A DNA stretch of 64,000 bases from Calliphora vicina (taxonomy: Eukaryota > Arthropoda > Insecta > Diptera > Calliphoridae), in contig NC_088783.1 in assembly GCF_958450345.1 (NCBI RefSeq), positions 23,501,701-23,565,700 of the forward strand. Direction: 5' to 3'. The notes beneath the pieces were generated by a model, which worked only from the letters and a program-made list of their open reading frames with translations, was not told the origin of the DNA and ran no database searches. The number at the start of each line of letters is the position of its first letter. Within the stretch, counting starts at the first letter, position 1. Shown piece by piece: positions 59,241 to 64,000 of this stretch. The position numbers were made by a program, and so were the translations under genes.

Positions 59241-59480
59241 AAGTGACTTAACTATAGGTCATCAAGAGACACTAAATTGACTATCGACTTCACGCTATGT
59301 TACACGGGATATCAGTATACTTAAGCAATAATAAAAATAGACTGTATGAGAATTATATCAGCACAATTTGCATAAAACCTGTTTGTATGAATTACTCACA
59401 AAACTTTTAAAGTGACTACATTATAGATTACTTAGAGACACTTAAGTGGCAATTGTCTTCACGATGGATTACCTGGGATG
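59241..59480. repeat. Degenerate direct repeat, two units about 170 bp apart
   Basis: Two copies share, in order, AAAGTGACT, ATAG, AGAGACACT, CTTCACG, TTAC and GGGAT at matching spacing (59240-59310 and 59409-59478). They are strongly diverged. An old tandem duplication or a long terminal repeat fragment would both fit. Confidence 0.55.
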
Positions 59481-62179
59481 TATAAAGTAATCAATTGTCT
59501 TCTCTCTGCACTACAAAGAGCACATAAGTGTTAAATGACCCAAAATATATATTGGAGTCAGCCAAGTGATAAGACATTAGTGACAATTACTGTCTATAAG
59601 GGAATGACGGGAGAACTACAGGTCTAGAATAGTCCTACGAAAATTGTATCTTTGGTTTAGAATAATCTCAATCTTTCTTGCCCAAATATCGTCGACTCAG
59701 CAACAGTTATATCACCCGAAAGTTTTTTGCCCACAAAATAACATGAGACCTTCGAAAAACTTCCACTTCCTGCAGCAAACCACTCTCAAAAACATGGATA
59801 TAACATTCGAAAGAAAATTAAATCTCACAAGATCAGTATAATATGAATATCGTTAAAAGCTGCCATGTATGAATTGATCGAGCGATTATGCTAAGCCTTT
59901 CTTCATTAACGGAAAAGATTTTAATCCCGCTATGCTAAAGTTGGACTAGTTCCTTTGATGACATTCCCGAAGCAGCTGACATGAGAAACCAATTAATTAA
60001 ACCAATTACATTATATAAAATTATCCACAAAGAACATTACATCTGGTTCTATATTCCGCCTGATCTCATTAGATCTATAACACTTTTGGCACATTATAGA
60101 TTTATTAGAAAGAATACTGTGGCTTTCTCGGACAGCTTTCCATTAGGACATTGTGTCACACGAGTTTCTCCAAACGTTCATGAGTGTATTTGTCTCTAAC
60201 TCAGATAGTTGTAAGATAGTTGTATTGTAAGCCTGGATCGTTTTTAGATTACTTGTATAGCATCGATCTATAACGGCACTCTTCACAATAGTAAAATAGG
60301 ATCAAAACACAGCTCTAAGACAGATCTGGATATTTTGTTTTGTTAGACCTGATATTTTGTTTAGTTTCTAACTACATAAACTAATGTAGGGTATAAATAT
60401 CCAACAACGCACATTTTTCATACATTCGTTCATGCATACATACATACATACATCATTTTATGGCATTTGGGGTTATAAATTCGTCATAGAAGCTAAAATA
60501 AAAATCTCCAAAATAGAGTGCATTGATCCCAGAAATAAAGCACACAAAAAACAAAATCATGTTAACATCCAGATCGTTTGTGCAAAAGCAAAATATTCTC
60601 TGTAGAAAGATTTTCTTATAATATAGAAAAAAAATTACATATATATTTTTAATTTTTAGCAAATGTTGTTATGTTCAATGAAAACAAAAAGAGTAAAAAC
60701 GAGTACGTACAGTTTTGACTCGATCAGTTTTAAAAACAACAAGTTTTAGAGTTAAAACAAAGCGCAAAAAGCAAAATTGCATCTAACGATGCCAGCCAGC
60801 CACTTCTAAAAAGGTATTTTAGGCCAGAGAGGGACAGTTTGCAAATGACACACACACTCTCGCCAAAGAGCAAAAAACAATTTGAAACAACGCAGTTTAC
60901 TACTACTACAAATCTACTCGAATTATTTCGGAAGTTTTTCTGTATACTAACGAATTTCGAGATGTATGGTAAAAATGGTGTAAAAAATAGAGAAGAAAAC
61001 ACAATGATGTAAAATAGAAAGGCCAATAGTCAGAGTAAAAATATAACAGAATTAAAGAACAGGCCAACGCCCCATAAAATTGTATGGCACTTTATGAAAT
61101 CTTGAGAACTCTTTAAAAATTTCAATTGTAGATTTTCTTATTGTAAACAGTTGATTTAGTTTATTTTTTTTTTTTCATAAGAATACTTGAATGTTTAGCT
61201 TTAAATTAACTTAATAAATTGTACTTCCCTATCTAACTCTTTCTTTAAAATACTTATGACTTTCTCCCTCTTACGCTCTCATATTCTCTTGTAGTTACTC
61301 CTTTTCTGCTTTAAAATGTGTTCATGTTTTAGTTTTTACTTTAATCAAATGAAATATAAACAAGTTTGAATACAATACAATTTGATTACTTGCATTTAGT
61401 GTGAAGTCATTACCACTACCATTACATTTCTTCAAAATTTTGGCAATTTCACACACTTGCACTCCTATACATACACTGGCTCTCTCGCTCTCCTCTCAAA
61501 TATATATTTATAAATAATATTACTCAACTTTTTATTTTACTTTTGCCAGTTAACTGGAGAAATTTAATTAGAGTTTTATTTTTAAATAAAAACTCAAAAA
61601 GTAGCACAAAGAGTTTAAACTTTTAAGAAATTCCATGAGAGGCAACAAAGAGAGAACATCAAACATATTTAGACAACCCTGCCCCTAAAATTTTTTGTAT
61701 TCCCCCCTCTCAATAATCTTAAAGGAAGGTTGCATTCCCCCAGCCATGTGTGAATGATCACACTCACTCTATTTTCTTTCTCTCACACAGTGTATCAAAA
61801 AACTGTTGAATACATTTTGTGTACAAAAGTCGAGAGTAAAGATCAGAGTAGGCCCCAGTATATTACTGGGTAGAAGTTTTAATTCCTTGTTATTATTTTA
61901 TGCATAGCTTATTTTAATACAAAGAGATACATAGAAATGGAATCTCTTCAGAACAAACATAAATAAACATTGGAAAGCTTAATCTTTCGATAATCCCTTC
62001 AATAACTTGGAAATGTATTGATATTACCGATTAACATACTTTGTAGTTAATATTACATACCATATGCATTATTTGGAAGTACTTCAGTAAGGACTGACAT
62101 AAATGTAATAGAAACGAAACGAGAAATTTCGATAATAACTTTACAACTGGTAGTGAGATCTTATATATATCTACTACTT
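59481..62179. other. Non-coding stretch
   Basis: CATA simple repeat lies at 60431-60451. TCTC-rich sequence lies at 61250-61300 and 61475-61500. The open frames here are short, on both strands, and unrecognised. Confidence 0.45.
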
Positions 62180-62384
62180 GGTCTACTATTTGGTCATATT
62201 GTCATAATGTCCTAATATATTATGATAGTTTAATCAAATTTTTGTTGTGTTTCAAACAAAAAGGTAAGACTATTTGAACTATGTTTATTGTTTTGTCATA
62301 AAATAATATTTTTATTTGTTTAAAACACAACAACAACTATTATAATATATTAGGACATTATGACAATACGACTAATAGGAGACC
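62180..62384. mobile_element. 205-bp hairpin MITE
   Basis: The arms start GGTCT.CTATT and run through TATTGTCATAATGTCCTAAT, then ATATTAT.ATAGTT and GTTGTGTTT.AAACAAA, facing each other with a short AT-rich centre. Pairing is nearly continuous for about 80 bp. No target duplication could be assigned. It is non-coding. Confidence 0.8.
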
Positions 62385-62597
62385 GTGTGAATACCCCAAT
62401 TATATAATATTAGAAATAAGAATTTCCCGATAACTAATCGTATATGAGTCCAAAATATCAGACGGAGAGAACGCCAGAATCATTGGACCAATAATGACAT
62501 AGAATTTACGATTCAGAAGGTTTTTATACTGCATTAACCGACTGCTGCAGTTTTTTTTTCACTGCATACAAATTCATACATGGGCTACATATCCAAG

Positions 62598-63764
62598 TTA
62601 ACCCTTTGATGTCAAATGTTGCTTATAGGCAACATTGCATATTTTCGGTCATAGTTCCTATAGTTTCTGTTATTTTTGTTGACGGTTTTTTCTAACTGAA
62701 ACTAATATATGTGAGCATTCGTTTATGAAGTTACATTTTTAAAAGCTTTACAAGTGTTAATTTGCGAGCTTGTTGAAGTGGTGTTCAGACGGGTGCAAAA
62801 GAAATTGGAATAAGTTATTCTACAAAAATTCAAATAAAAACTAATCACGCATGAGAAAATGAAATAAAGTTTGCAAAACTTAAAAAATAATTATTTTATG
62901 TCAGGAATTTTATGAACACAATGTTGCTTATAGGCAACATTTGTCCATAGTAGTAATTATTGAAATGCGCCCAAAAAGTCTCATAGAATCAGAATTAAAA
63001 CAGATAATCGATTTCGATTGGAAAATTCTGATGATGCAGAAGGTGAAGAAGAAGAAAAATTATAATTTGGAGACACTAATTGAATCAACAATTACTCAGG
63101 TAGCTGAAAATCTAGTTTCAGAATGCAAACGCTGATGTCGTAAACAAAAGAAGTATATGAATATACCCCGATCAAGACAGAAAAACGAAACATATGTCAT
63201 TGTTGAATTTTCAATTTATGATAGCAAGAAGCTCGTTTGCTATCATAAACTGATATTACGCAAAAGAGGTCGTCCATCGGCAATCCCTTCAAGCATGCAA
63301 TCAGATTCACTGTCACCATTGTCTCCAGCACCATCTAACATTTCAAACGATTAATCACAAAGTTCATCGTCGTCAACAAAACGATCATACCTATCCATGC
63401 GTCTTGATCAAGCCGGTCATTGGGTTGAATTTCGAGCAAAAAGAAGGTGTAGATTATCCCATACCTGTATTCCAAAATCAAAATATCCAAAATGTAAGGT
63501 ACACTTATGTTGCAAGCCACAAACAAAATGTTTTGTTTCATATCACATTTGAAATGTATGAAAGAAAAATTAATAAAAATAACATGAAAAATAAAAATTT
63601 TTATTTGTGTTTTACCACAATGGCGCAACATCTCATAACGGTAAAACCATAAGTGATAGAGGCTTGAAATTTATAACAGTTTATATTCAAGGCTCAACCA
63701 ATGACCTAATATATTCAATATATTTTTATCCACGACAACTTTAATTCTGACATCAAAGGGTTAA
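62598..63764 (+). mobile_element. piggyBac element, internally deleted, 1159 bp
   Basis: The element 62602-63760 has 13-bp inverted ends CCCTTTGATGTCA and is flanked by TTAA at 62598-62601 and 63761-63764. Two identical copies of the palindrome-like ATGTTGCTTATAGGCAACAT lie at 62616-62635 and 62921-62940. The interior carries the start and end, but not the catalytic centre, of a piggyBac transposase. Confidence 0.92.
62968..63570 (+). pseudogene. piggyBac transposase remnant: N-terminus and C-terminal zinc finger
   Basis: The first frame (from ATG 62965) reads MRPKSLIESELKQIIDFDW, resembling the acidic N-terminal start of piggyBac transposases. After a stop at 63133, the next frame includes RKRGRPSAIPSSMQ, and then, in another frame (63400-63545), LDQAGHWVEFRAKRRCRL followed by C..KSKYPKCKVHLCCKPQT and KCFVSYH. 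This is the Cys-rich finger (C..C...C..CNV.LC....NCF..FH) at the end of piggyBac proteins that binds the terminal repeats. The DDBD/DDD catalytic domain is deleted, so it cannot transpose by itself. Confidence 0.8.
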
Positions 63765-64000
63765 AATGTCAGAACCAAATAAGCACTAAATAATTAAAAA
63801 TTCAAGCACTTGTAAATATAGCTGGAATTTTACTTGAATTAAAATAGTATAAAATAGTACATTTTAAACTTGAAAGATATATGAAAATTTTAAATATTTT
63901 TTTTAATCTAAAAATATTTGACTAAAAATTAAATTTTCCTTTTTACTGGATTCAAATCAATTGCTTGACACTGATCTCAAGACTGGAATTTAACTTTCTT
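63765..64000. other. AT-rich tail of the window
   Basis: I see no gene or repeat in these last bases. Confidence 0.5.

Overview
This window looks like eukaryotic, AT-rich insect DNA, most likely from a fly (Diptera) and plausibly a calyptrate such as a blow fly or muscid. The evidence is the mix of mariner, piggyBac, hAT, Harbinger, Helitron, Penelope and non-LTR elements, the many long A/T tracts, the CA/CAA-rich simple repeats, and interspersed repeats with ends such as ATTCGGCTGTGCCGAAT, which I associate with fly genomes. The species is inference. I found no host protein-coding gene, tRNA, rRNA or CRISPR array. The window reads as intergenic or deep intronic sequence that is a palimpsest of transposable elements.

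Layout. 1-1820 is featureless AT-rich DNA. 1820-4640 is a degenerate cgaaat-rich repeat zone containing two mariner fragments in inverted order. 6450-6720 holds two units of a ~112-bp repeat that recurs in the Helitron at 32.3-33.7 kb. 7331-8080 is a short inverted-repeat element flanked by TA. 8375-9115 is a palindrome followed by the 3' part of a Penelope-like element (GIY-YIG endonuclease). 11427-13330 is a decayed mariner split at a TTAA by a piggyBac-like element (12188-13073). 15785-16561 is a Harbinger relic. 17170-19042 is a 5'-truncated non-LTR reverse transcriptase whose 3' end is fused in frame to a foldback-like element. 20.0-21.8 kb holds a Tourist-like MITE, an RNase H fragment and an inverted-end repeat. 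23834-26400 is a 2.57-kb foldback-like element with ~1-kb inverted arms built of ~180-bp tandem units. 27.1-30.1 kb holds older repeats and a second RNase H fragment. 31.4-33.9 kb is a ~340-bp tandem repeat interrupted by a 1428-bp Helitron. 35.5-42.1 kb contains a mariner relic and two hAT elements with perfect 8-bp target duplications. 43.2-44.7 kb has a hairpin, a deleted mariner and a short foldback copy. 45.8-46.5 kb is a third RNase H fragment. 47385-48682 is the one intact gene, a DD37E Tc1/mariner transposase with 27-bp inverted repeats and a TA duplication. 48.7-52.6 kb continues with a related relic, two MITEs, another mariner relic and a nested hAT-like relic. 55.1-56.9 kb is a GC-richer unclassified block and a Tc1-like relic. 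62.2-63.8 kb has a hairpin MITE and an internally deleted piggyBac. The remaining stretches hold only simple sequence.

Function. The transposons do not form a pathway. The only protein likely to be made as annotated is the DD37E transposase. The rest are truncated, frame-shifted or non-autonomous and would depend on enzymes encoded elsewhere. The most informative material is a foldback-like family present in three forms and several insertions datable by nesting, two of them with an empty-site paralogue inside the window.
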